A DNA stretch of 64,000 nt. Source: Phytophthora quininea (Eukaryota; Oomycota; Peronosporomycetes; Peronosporales; Peronosporaceae). The stretch's first letter is position 1. Each line of letters begins with the position of its first letter. Positions 45,014-54,747 of the stretch are shown piece by piece. The translations under genes were made by a program, and so were the position numbers. Location of the stretch: assembly GCA_011947345.1 (NCBI GenBank), contig JAAVTG010000523.1, positions 124,001 to 188,000 of the forward strand, in the 5' to 3' direction. The notes under the pieces are model-generated. The model ran no database searches, had not been told where the DNA came from, and saw only the letters and a program-made list of their open reading frames with translations.

Positions 45014-45909
45014 TTCGCGGACGATGGCAGTCTTCGGTCCGAGGCAGCATCGAGTCGGTGGATAATGCTATGAATCAAGGGGGCCTGACGCTCCCCATGC
45101 TCATGACGGTGTAATTGCTTGAGCTTAGGCGCGGTTCACATTTGTATCGAGCTCTCATCCCTCTCTTTCGAAAGAGGAGTCGATGCGCGACCGGGACTGT
45201 CGACGCCTGAAGCGAACCACTTTCTGACTCAACGCCGCTGGCGAGAATGAACCCACCCCACCCCAGGGAAAACAAACGCGTCTGGTGCAGCGGAATCGTG
45301 CTGCTAGTCACTACAGGCGGCAACAGCTCGAGTGGCTGGCTGCGTGGCGATGCTAATCAGTCAAGTATTGGCTGCGTCAACTTGTTTGCTAGTAAACACG
45401 ATAGCCAGAAAGATACTTTTGCTTGCCACGGCTCTGCATTGGCAGGTGGAAATTCAGATACCAGACTAATGTGGCGAGTCCCGCGTGGCAAGCGCGAATA
45501 AGAGTGCCCGGGAACAAACAGGCAAGTCGTTGTCACTGTGGCGAGTCACGCCAAAGAGTCTCAGATCCGCGGCCTACCTTAACCATTGTCGCGGGCGCTG
45601 CCGAGACTGCATTTGCTGACTTGCCTGGAGTTTGCAACGACTCGCTCGACTCGACTCGAATTGACCGCGTGGTGTTCAGGTTTGTGGCGACAGGTGGGTT
45701 TCAACTCACGAGTCTTCTCGGAATGTGTCTGTCATTTGAGTTCTGTGGCTCTCGAAGCTAATGACCGCTTGTGATCTGGGCCGAGCACCCCCAGGGAAAT
45801 ACACGAGAGAGCTTTTCAAGTTGAGAAGACCTGGCGTTCAGGCACCGAGAGCTCAAAACTTGAATCGCCCAAGCAAGCAACGATTCCAGAGACGTCGTCG
45901 CCGCCGACC
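45014..45909 (+). other. intergenic with GTGGCGAGTC repeats
   Basis: No gene is recognised. GTGGCGAGTC occurs at 45471-45480 and again at 45538-45547, 363-439 bases before the next start. The same decamer lies upstream of array gene 5. Confidence 0.5.
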
Positions 45910-47156
45910 ATGTCCAAGGACGACATGATGGCGCAGTCGCTGCCGAAGCTTGTGCTGTCGAGTTTGGACATGAAAGCGATCGTGGAAGTCGCGTCCAATT
46001 TACTGGAGACCAACTTGAGTCAGCAGAAGGAGCTTCGCTTGACCAAGGACGGATTCCCAGACACGCGAATATGGCGAGAGGTGCAGCGGAAGGAAGCAAT
46101 TCGGGTGTTCAAGGAGCATCAGTCACAGAGTCATATGCCCAGCGGAAGTAGTGAAGCTTGCATGCGAGCAGGGATCACCAATCCGGAGCAGTCCGGGATG
46201 CCGTCTCTGTTGCTGCTTGGCACCGTGGTGGGTAGTCTGAACGACGTCATGTACGTGTCGATCGCCGCGAGTTCGGACGCAATGCGGTCTCGAGCCAAGT
46301 TCGTGCAGGACGGCGTTGTCAACAGCCGAGTGCTAGCCTTGGTGGAAGGTCCGTCGTCCGACGACCCCTTTCACACACTCAATGTCACGTGGCGATACTA
46401 CACCGCGTCGGAGCCGCGAGATTACACGTGCATCGAAGCTACAGGGATGATTCCCAACGACGACGGCGAGCTGGTGGGCTTCCACCTCATCCACTCGCTT
46501 GAATTCGGAGTGCTGCCAGTCTTCCGGAATTACGGCGTCGAGCGCGCCAACATGTCGGTCTGCAGCTTCTTCCGGCAGAAGTCGACCACCCTGGTCGAGT
46601 GCTATTCGCGCGGGTACTTTGACTTCCACAGCAGCAACGACATGCTCAACAACATCTCGCTGCACACCATCTCGATGCAGTGGCTGGCGATGGCTCGCTT
46701 TGTTGAGTGCGCGCAGATGAAGAAGCTCGTGTGGTGGATCCGCATCCGAACGGGTCGCGACTCGTTCGCCAGCAGCAGTCAGTCCTCGAGTTCAACGTCG
46801 TCTGGCGGTATCCCATCGGTCCGTCCGCAGGCCAAGCCGAAAATGCAGGCCGGCACTCGCTGCCGAGTTTGCGACCGCGGTTTCGGAGGGTTCCTGCGCA
46901 CCACCCCGAGACTGTGCGCGTGCTGTAACGAGTGGGTCTGTAAGCGCTGCAGTGTCAAGAAACAAGTGTGCGTCGTGTCCACTCATCACCTCAGCAAGGT
47001 CAACGACAAAAGCTCATCTTCTGCGCGCAATGCGTCGCCGAAAGCGCCAAAAGGGATGCCGCACTTATCGTCCGCGAGGAAATCATCGGCCACCGCTCGT
47101 CCTACTCCGCAGCAACGTTCTCGACCTCGACCGTGCGGACCACCATGGACGAATAA
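45910..47156 (+). CDS. START/FYVE-type protein, array gene 4
   Basis: From ATG 45910 (MSKDDMMAQSLPKLVLSSLD). START-like core: MPSLLLLGTVVGSLNDVMYV, AKFVQDGVVNSRVL, RDYTCIEATGMIPNDDGE, IHSLEFGVLPVF, RANMSVCSFFRQKS, YSRGYFDF, helix VECAQMKKLVWWIRI. The finger reads CRVCDRGFGGFLRTTPRLCAC, CKRC and, after a frame change near 47005, FCAQC. It ends with a Ser/Thr-rich tail at TAA 47154-47156. A glycine insert (GFGGFLRTTP) changes the usual 13-residue spacing between the first two cysteine pairs to 15. Two GTGGCGAGTC elements lie upstream. Confidence 0.75.
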
Positions 47157-47309
47157 AGACGGATGAGTTGCCTTAGGACGTCGGTTATCAATACATGTCT
47201 TTCTCTCTATTCATGGCTGCGACTTCAAAGGATAAGGCAGCATTTCTGGGGACATTTAGCTCTCACCAAGCCGCCATTTCAATTGCAGCTTGCGCTCAAC
47301 AGCAAAACG

Positions 47310-48191
47310 ATGACGATTACCCAGAGCGGCATGGACGAATGGTCCCGGACGCTGTTTATCCCCGTGATTCTCGTGCTCGACGCATGGACGTTCCAGTACA
47401 TCCTCAACATCTACTACTCCCGGCGGCGCGAGTTCCGCGTGCGGATGCTGCTTTTGGCCTCGTTCCTCAGCTTTGCGGTGCAGGTTTACTTCCACGAGGA
47501 CCGAAAGATGATCAAGGAGATGAACGATATTTCCGAGACGTGTTTGGAGCTGACGTTCATTGTCCAGATCACCATCATCGGCCGCGCAGTGAACCGCAAG
47601 ATGAAGGTCCGGTCCATCGTCTGGTTCACGCACGGCGCTGAGTTCCTCATCGTGCTGGGGTGGCTCGAAGTGATCGGCACGATACTGGAGATCGCCAATG
47701 TCTTCTCGAGCGACGTGCTGTCGCTCTTTGGCAACATTTTGGAGTCGACGTCGCTCATCTTCGTGCTGATCTTCCGCTTCTACTACCTGTCGCTCTCCAG
47801 CAGCTTCCGCCAAGTGCGAGAGCAACGCAAATTCGAGCTTGTCTTGTACTCGCTGCTCGTCGTGCACGAGATCCCGTTCATGATTTTCGAGAACTATACA
47901 AGTGTGTCCTGGGAGTTCGTGCAGGGCATCTTCAACCGGGTGCTGGTCGTGGCCTGCCTGGTACAGAACGTGCGCCACAAGGCCCAGAAAAACAGTAGCA
48001 CGGTCACGTCCAAGAAGGGAGATAGCAGGAGACTCTCCTTCTCGTCTGATCGAGCTTCAGCGTCGAATGCACTCGGTCTGCAGATGGTGCTCGCAAAGTT
48101 ACCGTTCAAGAGATCCAGCTCGGCGCACAAGACATACAAAGGCGCGAAGATCGCAGTCAGCTCCGGCTCGATGCGCCTAAATGCCGGCTAG
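47310..48191 (+). CDS. multi-pass membrane protein, oomycete family, copy 3
   Basis: 293 residues from ATG 47310; the frame is open from 47163, but similarity to the paralogues begins at MTITQSGMDEWSRTLF. Shared strings with the copies at 9121 and 10485: YYSRRREFRVRMLLLASFLS, VYFHED, MNDISETC, QITIIGRAV, FRFYYLSLSSSFRQV and SWEFVQG. Six or seven membrane spans, then a basic Ser-rich tail. The family landmark FRFFYLSLSGG is changed to FRFYYLSLSSS. It sits inside the START/FYVE array, 153 bases after array gene 4 and on the same strand, nearly 37 kb from its relatives. Function unknown. Confidence 0.7.
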   Translation: MTITQSGMDEWSRTLFIPVILVLDAWTFQYILNIYYSRRREFRVRMLLLASFLSFAVQVYFHEDRKMIKEMNDISETCLELTFIVQITIIGRAVNRKMKVRSIVWFTHGAEFLIVLGWLEVIGTILEIANVFSSDVLSLFGNILESTSLIFVLIFRFYYLSLSSSFRQVREQRKFELVLYSLLVVHEIPFMIFENYTSVSWEFVQGIFNRVLVVACLVQNVRHKAQKNSSTVTSKKGDSRRLSFSSDRASASNALGLQMVLAKLPFKRSSSAHKTYKGAKIAVSSGSMRLNAG

Positions 48192-48854
48192 CTTTCTCTT
48201 GAGATCACTTGGTGTTGCCAATATCAATCATAAAGTCGGTTCATCAAGTCAGACCGATACGTTCTACTTGCATTTTTTGTCGCGTTCTGTGATTGGTCAG
48301 GGACAAAAGTAGAACCCGATCCAAGTGTCCTCGACGACAGTCGCAACGTCTTCCTCAGAGCCCAGAGCCGCATTGGAGCGCGGCAGCAAGACGTTCGGAG
48401 TCTCGCCTTGGATGGTTACGCGGTAACGTCTCGTCTTCTGCGGTGCATTGCAGTCGTGAGGCTGTCAAGCACTCCGTGGCGAGTCTCACGTGGCGGCAAA
48501 GACATGCTGGTCTCCATTGAAGACCAGATCCCTTCGGTTGGAGCTGTTTGCCATGTTGGCAATGCCTGCCTGTCCTGCTAGAGAGCTTTGCCGCAGACGT
48601 CGTGCAGACAGCTTGGTTAGGTGCTTTGGGGGCCATCGCCAATGCCTTCTTGTGATGGCAGCGACCTCCTCTCGTGTGAAACGCTGTCCACACACCACGC
48701 CACCGAAGCAGCCATGAGGTTTCCTCCAGAAAAAGCGGCGACACAGTTCAGCGTGGGTGTCTGGCTGAACGCTGGTGTCGGCTTTCTCTGCTGAGTGGAA
48801 ACAGCTAAGGCGCGGCCACTACGCAACTCGACGGCTAGCGGAGACGTGGACGCC
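48192..48854 (+). other. intergenic with a GTGGCGAGTC element
   Basis: No gene is seen. The decamer at 48476-48485 lies 370 bases before ATG 48855, within a longer stretch that matches the 45471 element at 18 of about 21 positions (gtggcgagtc…cgtggc). Confidence 0.45.
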
Positions 48855-49981
48855 ATGCCGACCCAGCGCTTCTCGCACTTGCTGCATCAGCTGCAGCTGT
48901 CGGACGACGACAAGGCCAATCTGCGCCGGTTGGCCGAGAACTTGGTCGTGCACAACGTCGACCAGTTCAACACGCTCGAGCTGGCCAAGAACGGTTCGCC
49001 CGCCGACCGGAACCGCTGGAAGGAGGTGCGCAAGAAGGAAGACACGCGGGTCTACAGGGAACGCGCCACCAAAGGCGAGCCGTTAGAGATCCCGTCACTA
49101 CTACTGTTGGGCAATGCCGTCGGCACGCTCGAGGATGTCATGTACGCGGTGGTGGCCCCAACGACCGAATCGATGCGCATTCGGTCAGCGATCGTCCGCG
49201 ACGGCTCCGTGGACTGCAAGGTGCTGACCGTGGTGGCCGACCCTACCATGACCGACCCGTTCGGCCACCTGAGCGTCAAGTGGAGCATGTTCACGGACCC
49301 GATGACGCGGGATCACGTCTTCATCGATGCCACGGGCATCGCCATCGCCACCGACGGTGAACGCATCGGCTACCACCTCATGCACTCGGTCGGCTTCGAG
49401 CAGCTCCCGAACTTCGGCTCGTACGACGTGGCGCGCACCAACATGTCGGTCTGCTCCATGTACGTGGAGCGCACTCCGGGGACGGTCAACATCTACGCGC
49501 GGGGCTTCTACGACCTGAACAAGGCCAGGAACAAGTTCCTCATGAGCGACCGGTCCCTCAACGTCGTGGCCACGCAGTGGCTGGCCTTCACGCGCAAGAT
49601 GGAGTGCGCCCACGTCAAGAAGCTGCTGTGGACGATGCACAAGAGCATCAACCGCGGGTCCATCATGGCACTGACGCCCGACGAAGCCAAACCTTGGGCA
49701 CCGATCCCCATGGGCACCCCGGCCAGTGCAAGATCTGCACCAAAAGCTTCGGCTTCCTGGGGACGAGTCGGAAGTGCTGCAAGTGCTGCTGCGACCAGGT
49801 GTGCTCGCGGTGCTCGGTCATCAAGACGATCGTCAAGCTCGCGCCCAACCGCGTGACGGTCGTCGAGAAGAAGCGCGTCTTCTGCGTGCAGTGCATCACC
49901 GACGTGCTGCGGATGGACGCCACGCGCATTGCGCGAGAAGAGATCCTGAACGCCGGCAATCGAGCCGCAGCGTACTACTGA
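48855..49981 (+). CDS. START/FYVE-type protein, array gene 5
   Basis: ATG 48855 (MPTQRFSHLLHQLQLSDDDK) is chosen by alignment; the open frame reaches 48795. START-like core: IPSLLLLGNAVGTLEDVMYA, SAIVRDGSVDCKVL, RDHVFIDATGIAIATDGERI, MHSVGFEQLPNF, TNMSVCSMYVERT, YARGFYDL, helix MECAHVKKLLWTMHK. After a frame change near 49725 the finger reads CKICTKSFGFLGTSRKCCKCC, CSRC and FCVQC, ending NRAAAYY at TGA 49979-49981. The usual RQK/RQ string is VERT here. GC content at third codon positions is visibly higher than in array genes 1 and 2. Confidence 0.8.
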
Positions 49982-50019
49982 GCCATTGGATTAGAGTGTC
50001 GTAGAGTATCGTAAGTACA

Positions 50020-50235
50020 TTAGATCACCTTCATGTCGACCTCAGCTTCTTCCAGCGCTTCCCGCGCAGGAACAACAATGTCATATACGACCGTCGGAAG
50101 AGCGATCCCTCCTCGCACTTTTGGCAAGTTGCCTTTCGGTGCGACCTTCGAAATCGAAAGCCACCGCTCGAAAATAGAGCAGCCGGCCCACATGCGCAAG
50201 GGCTCACACCGGTCCGTGAGCACCTTCATCGTCAT
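50020..50235 (-). other. short coding-like frame, unassigned
   Basis: A 71-residue minus-strand frame with LRMWAGCSIFERWLSISKVA and a C-terminal GGIALPTVVYDIVVPAREAL. The ending faintly recalls the C-terminus of saccharopine-dehydrogenase-like oxidoreductases. It is too short for a firm call and may be a relic. Confidence 0.2.
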
Positions 50236-50456
50236 CTAGCCGCACTGCTGCTTGCTCTTGTGCTTGGCATTCACCTTGTTCAGGAAGCTTAGAAAGCCCG
50301 GCCGCTTCTGATTTGGACGCTTTCGAACTTCGAGTCGGGATGGGGTGACGCGCAAAGTGCGTGGCGTTCCCGACGCCCCGGTCTTGCGCGACGGTCTCCG
50401 CTACGTATCCTTGCAGGTCACTCTGGGATTGGAAGGCGAAGCTGCGCATCGAGGCC

Positions 50457-51629
50457 ATGAAGACGGCGGAGCTGGCGCAATGCGTCCCGCAGCTTCGGCT
50501 GGAGCAGCAGGACGCTGCCTCCCTGCAAGAACTGGCCGCCACGCTGGTCACACACAACATCGAGAGCTACAACGCGCTGCTGGTGTCTCCCGACGGCCAC
50601 GCCGACGCGCGACGGTGGAAGGAACTGCGCCGCAAAGACGGCATCAAAGTCTACAAGGAGCGGGCCACGGCCGGCACGCTGCCCTGCATCCCGTCGCTGC
50701 TGCTGTTGGGCACGGTGGTGGGCAAACTGGACGACGTCATGTTCGTCGCCGCCGCGGCCACCGACGAGCAGATGAAGCTCACGTCCAAGTGTCTGCAGGA
50801 CGGCGTCCTGGACAGCAAAGTGGTGCAGTCCATCGTCGCTCCCAGCGAGGACCAGCCGTTCCGCCACGTCGGGGTCAAGTGGAGACTGCACAACGCGCGG
50901 GACTACGTGTGTCTCGACACGACCGGTGTCGTGCAGAGCGATCAGGGAGAACGGGTGGGCTACAGCATCTCGCACTCGGTGGCCTTCTCGCAGATCCCGA
51001 GCTTCGATAAGTTGGGCGTAGAGCGAGCCAACATGTCGGTGTGCTGTCTGTTCCGGCAGCAGACGACGGACACAGTCGAGTGCTACGCTCGCGGGTTCTT
51101 TGACTTCCGCAGCAACAGCAACGAACTGCTCAACACGCTGTCCATGAACGCGGTGGCCACGCAGTGGCTGAGCTTCTCCAGGTACGTCGAGTGCTCCGAG
51201 ATGAAGAAGCTCGTGTGGCGAATGCGCAAGAACTCGGGCCTGCCGGTCAGCGGGCCCATGGCTATCGAGCCGATGGAGACGGACCGCAGCTCGACGACCA
51301 GCAACAACTCTGGCAAATGCAGCGTGTGCACACGAAGCTTCGGCTTCTCGCTGCGGCGCACGTGCAAGATCTGCAGTCGCGGAGTCTGCTCGAGCTGCAG
51401 CGTCAAGAAGCTCGTGTGCGTGCTGGCACCGGACCGCCGCACCGTGCTGGACAAGAAGCGCACGTTCTGCACCGTGTGCATCCGCGACGTGTCGAGCAGC
51501 GACGCGCTGGCCATTGCCAAGGACGAGATCCGCGAACTGCAGGGTCCGGCGGCAACTGCAGACCCGCAGCCGCAGGACGACGACCCCGGTGACGTGACTC
51601 ACGACGTCGTGCCGAAGTGCACGTTATAA
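50457..51629 (+). CDS. START/FYVE-type protein, array gene 6
   Basis: 390 residues from ATG 50457 (MKTAELAQCVPQLRLEQQDA), intact. START-like core: IPSLLLLGTVVGKLDDVMFV, SKCLQDGVLDSKVV, RDYVCLDTTGVVQSDQGERV, SHSVAFSQIPSF, RANMSVCCLFRQQT, YARGFFDF, helix VECSEMKKLVWRMRK. Finger: CSVCTRSFGFSLRRTCKIC, CSSC, FCTVC. The gap between the first two cysteine pairs is 11 instead of 13. An acidic tail (PQPQDDDPGDVTHD) follows. The gene is very GC-rich, and a 394-residue open frame on the opposite strand (50418-51602) is a shadow. About 830 bases separate its start from the previous gene's finger. Confidence 0.85.
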   Translation: MKTAELAQCVPQLRLEQQDAASLQELAATLVTHNIESYNALLVSPDGHADARRWKELRRKDGIKVYKERATAGTLPCIPSLLLLGTVVGKLDDVMFVAAAATDEQMKLTSKCLQDGVLDSKVVQSIVAPSEDQPFRHVGVKWRLHNARDYVCLDTTGVVQSDQGERVGYSISHSVAFSQIPSFDKLGVERANMSVCCLFRQQTTDTVECYARGFFDFRSNSNELLNTLSMNAVATQWLSFSRYVECSEMKKLVWRMRKNSGLPVSGPMAIEPMETDRSSTTSNNSGKCSVCTRSFGFSLRRTCKICSRGVCSSCSVKKLVCVLAPDRRTVLDKKRTFCTVCIRDVSSSDALAIAKDEIRELQGPAATADPQPQDDDPGDVTHDVVPKCTL

Positions 51630-52042
51630 CTTCTCACTACAAGCCACCTCAAGCGAGGACACATCTTCTGCGGCAGTACCATAATCGACAATGCCAACGA
51701 CGTATCTACACGTTTGCCTTACGTCTCTGCTTGTTGTGAGCTCCCCTTTATGGCCAGGGGGCAGACTTTGTGACTCTGCGTGCAGGTGGTGCAGCTGCAG
51801 CTTCTTGCCAGAGCACGCGAACGAAGTTGCACACCGATGGCCCCTCAAGAACCATTGGTCCGAGTCACCACGCTTTCTGGACTTTGCGTCATGCAGTTTG
51901 TGCCATTGGCCTAAGGAATGCTGGACCTCCCCATCTGGTTGGTAGTCGCAAGGAGACAGGCAGGTCGAGCGCATCGCTTGGTCCGGTGGAACTGCACGCC
52001 GTCATTTGCGATTTGGACTGACACCACGGAAGCTTATCCAGC
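51630..52042. other. intergenic between array genes 6 and 7
   Basis: No gene or repeat is recognised in these 413 bases. Confidence 0.4.
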
Positions 52043-53224
52043 ATGAAGCCTGTCCGGGCGCTGGTGGATGCGCTGCCACCGTTGACCATCAACGACAACG
52101 AGTCGACCGAGCTGCAGCGCTTAGCCAACGACTTCGTGCTCGGCAATATCGACGACTACCTCGAAATGTCCGAAGGTGTGCGCAAGACCGGCAGGACACC
52201 GCGCGAATGGCGAGAACTGCGACGGAAGGACAACATTCGGGTCCACACGTTGCGTAGCAGGAGGAAGACTGACCGGGACGCCAACGAGCCTACGGTGCCG
52301 TCATTGATCCTGTTCGGGACCATCCACGGTAATCTGGACGACGTCATGTACGCCGTCGCGGCCGCCAACGATGTCGACATGAAGGTCAAGTCCAAGTTTG
52401 TGCAGGACGGGATCGTCGACGCCAAGGTGCTGCATGGGGTCGTTCACCCTTCGATGGACGAGCCCTACCGCCACGTAAATGTCACCTGGCGGCTGTACGC
52501 GGTGCCTGAATCGAGAGACTACATTTGTGTCGAGGCCTCGGGGATCGCCACCACCACGGACGGGGAGTCGATCGGCTATCACATCGCACACTCGGTAGGG
52601 TTCCCTCAACTATCGCCTTTCCAGGATGCAGATGTCGAACGTGGGAATCTGTCGGTGTGCTCGCTCTATCGACAACGCGCCCCCAACAGCGTCGAGATCT
52701 ACGTGCACGGGTTCTTTGACTTCCAAGAGGAAGACACAGTGCTCTCGGCCATCTCCATGAACTCGATGGCCAACCAGTGGCTGTCATTCTCGCAGCTCAT
52801 CGAATGCGCCGAGATGAAGAAGCTGGTATGGGCTCTCCGCAAGAAGTGCACGGACACGGACAACTCGTCCACCAGTAGCAGCACCACCAGCTTTGACTCG
52901 CACACGTTCGTCCGACGAAAGAGCTCGACGTCTACGAAAGGGTCGAGCCACTGCAGCGTATGTACTAAGGGCTTCGGTCTCATGGGCAAGAAGAAAGCGT
53001 GCAGAGTGTGTGACAACGTCGTGTGCGCTCGCTGCTACGTCAAGAAGACTGTGTGCACCTACAGACCTCTCAAAGGAACGGCCATCCTCGAGAAGAAGAT
53101 CCCGGTCTGTGGACCCTGTGTCCAGGATATCCTGAAGAACAACGGCCTGGACATCGCTCGAGACGAGATCCACCTTCGTGGATGCACTCGCGATTCGGAC
53201 TGGTGGTCGCTTTCGGAGAGTTAG
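52043..53224 (+). CDS. START/FYVE-type protein, array gene 7
   Basis: 393 residues from ATG 52043 (MKPVRALVDALPPLTINDNE), intact. START-like core: VPSLILFGTIHGNLDDVMYA, SKFVQDGIVDAKVL, RDYICVEASGIATTTDGESI, AHSVGFPQLSPFQDAD, GNLSVCSLYRQRA, YVHGFFDF, helix IECAEMKKLVWALRK. Finger: CSVCTKGFGLMGKKKACRVC, CARC, CGPC. The first inter-pair gap is 13 as usual, but the usual KKRTFC before the last pair is KKIPVC. The tail ends in DWWSLSES. It is the last member of the array and is followed by an RXLR-like gene on the other strand. Confidence 0.85.
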   Translation: MKPVRALVDALPPLTINDNESTELQRLANDFVLGNIDDYLEMSEGVRKTGRTPREWRELRRKDNIRVHTLRSRRKTDRDANEPTVPSLILFGTIHGNLDDVMYAVAAANDVDMKVKSKFVQDGIVDAKVLHGVVHPSMDEPYRHVNVTWRLYAVPESRDYICVEASGIATTTDGESIGYHIAHSVGFPQLSPFQDADVERGNLSVCSLYRQRAPNSVEIYVHGFFDFQEEDTVLSAISMNSMANQWLSFSQLIECAEMKKLVWALRKKCTDTDNSSTSSSTTSFDSHTFVRRKSSTSTKGSSHCSVCTKGFGLMGKKKACRVCDNVVCARCYVKKTVCTYRPLKGTAILEKKIPVCGPCVQDILKNNGLDIARDEIHLRGCTRDSDWWSLSES

Positions 53225-53683
53225 TGCTGGAAGGAACAGCGCGCAGGTTGATTGTATTTATGCGGGTGAAGAAGTCGGCAGTGAATAAATATTAAATGCA
53301 ACGAAAAACATGGCTCTACTGTGTTGTGCGAAGGGCGAGTCCATGCACGGTCGACTCGAGAATAATTGGCAATCGCCACGCGCTCATGACATCTCGTTCT
53401 GCACGGATGGAGGATTGTTCTAGCTGCACTGTATCCGTGAACTTGCTTTGCATCGCGTTTGGGCAAGTAGCAGCCAGTCATGACGATGCTGGATCGTCTA
53501 GCAACCGACACCAAGCAGGGTGATCCGTTGCAGTTCCATTGGTCGAAGGCAGGCTTCAAGACGACCAAGATTTGCTGTGCCTGTAGGCTCTCAGTCACCA
53601 AGCGCGTGATGATATTCGCAAATCAAATCGATGCTTAGCTTCGCCCATGAGCTTGTATTGCTGTGGAGTGTGTCCAAGTCCAC
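53225..53683. other. intergenic, nothing recognised
   Basis: Contains a likely 3' end for array gene 7 (aataaatatt at about 53285). No other signal is seen. Confidence 0.4.
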
Positions 53684-54028
53684 TTAGTAGTCTGCCGGGC
53701 GGTTCTTCTTCACCCACACGCGCAGCTTATTAAACCTTTGGACGATCGGGTCGTGTATCGAAAAGACTTTGACGCCATTGATAATCTGTGGCGTGGCCCC
53801 CATCCATTCGAGAATACTGTCGTGGGCAATGGCGTTCCTGATCAAGCGCTTGACTTGCTCGTTCTGCTTCCGGGTTGCCTTCAGCTTCTTGGTGCGGATC
53901 AGAATCCTCTCATGGTCGGTGCCATCGTCATCGTCAGCGTCAACTAAAGACCTCACGCCTTCAACCTCGCTCGCAAAGATTGCAAACATCGCAGTCGCGA
54001 CAAGTAGCAGGAGGTAGAACGTGTGCAT
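53684..54028 (-). CDS. RXLR-like secreted protein
   Basis: 114 residues from ATG 54028 (a longer open frame begins at 54106). MHTFYLLLLVATAMFAIFAS is a strong signal peptide. The mature start EGVRSLVDADDDDGTDHER has RSLV where RXLR would be and HER in place of EER, so both motifs are degenerate. The domain after it (KQNEQVKRLIRNAIAHDSIL, PQIINGVKVFSIHD, IVQRFNKLRVWVKK) matches the C-terminal block of the broken gene at 38472, with the same EQVK…IR…QxIN.xxVF spacing. It is the only member of this local family with an intact frame. Delivery into plant cells is possible but not shown. Confidence 0.6.
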   Translation of the reverse strand: MHTFYLLLLVATAMFAIFASEVEGVRSLVDADDDDGTDHERILIRTKKLKATRKQNEQVKRLIRNAIAHDSILEWMGATPQIINGVKVFSIHDPIVQRFNKLRVWVKKNRPADY

Positions 54029-54747
54029 GGCTGGTCCGAAGTAGGTCTGTCTAACTGTGCTGAAAGTCCTAGTGAGGGAGGCTGAGCGTAACATTCGAGG
54101 CGCCACGGATTACATGAAGCACAGCAGATCCGATAGGACGAACTTCAACTTGTAGTATACAAATTCTCAGTGATTTGGAGAGATGTTGCCATTGTCAACC
54201 AGTAATCTTCCTGGTGGTGCTTTTCGCCGCCCAACCTCTTCAAGATTTTATGGGGATTAACCCAATCTCTCAAGGATTTTGCCGTCCTGTCGGATCCACA
54301 GCTTAATTTGGTTGTCCACCATCTTGGTCGCCCCGGTGTCGCGAGCCTCCGGGGCGGGACGGTCAGCGCTGCTTGTAGGCGTAGGACGGTTCGTGAGGAT
54401 GCTCGTCTAGAAAGTAAGTTAGCAGGAAAGCTTAAAGATGCAAAGGACTTTAGCTTTGCTGCAGCCTCGGTAAATTCACGACTGGGGCTAACTAACCCGC
54501 GTATCTCCTTCGCCGGACCTTCACTCTCTCTGCTCTACAGCTCTTCGTCCGTAGAACACTCCACTTGGCTTCGCTTCACCCCTTCGCATCACACACACCT
54601 TGCTTTGCTGATCTTGGGCCACGCCGCCTTCATGCCTTCCGTCCTCGCCGCCATATCGTTGGAGTCGTCACCGCTTCCATCCTTCAGCCACGCTCCTCCG
54701 TACAGAACACGCGACTCTTCGGTGCTAGCTGACTCTTGGCAGGCCAG
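54029..54747. other. intergenic, possible retroelement flank
   Basis: No host gene is recognised. If the minus-strand gypsy element reaches this far, its 3' LTR should lie here. Without a second LTR to compare in the window I cannot set its limits. Confidence 0.3.

Noticed and set aside
47256..47978. 240-residue open frame on the minus strand
   Set aside because: Antisense shadow of membrane-protein copy 3.
44735..49725. Programmed frameshifting before the zinc finger in array genes 3, 4 and 5
   Set aside because: The breaks fall at different places (linker, mid-finger) with no shared slippery sequence, and genes 1, 2, 6 and 7 are continuous. Errors or mutations are simpler.
50418..51602. 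394-residue open frame on the minus strand
   Set aside because: It is the exact antisense of the intact START/FYVE array gene 6. Its His/Val/Arg-rich composition is typical of a GC-rich shadow.
54183..54671. Possible 3' LTR of the gypsy element bounded by TG and CA
   Set aside because: The ends do not form a good inverted repeat, and the other LTR is outside the window, so nothing supports the limits.
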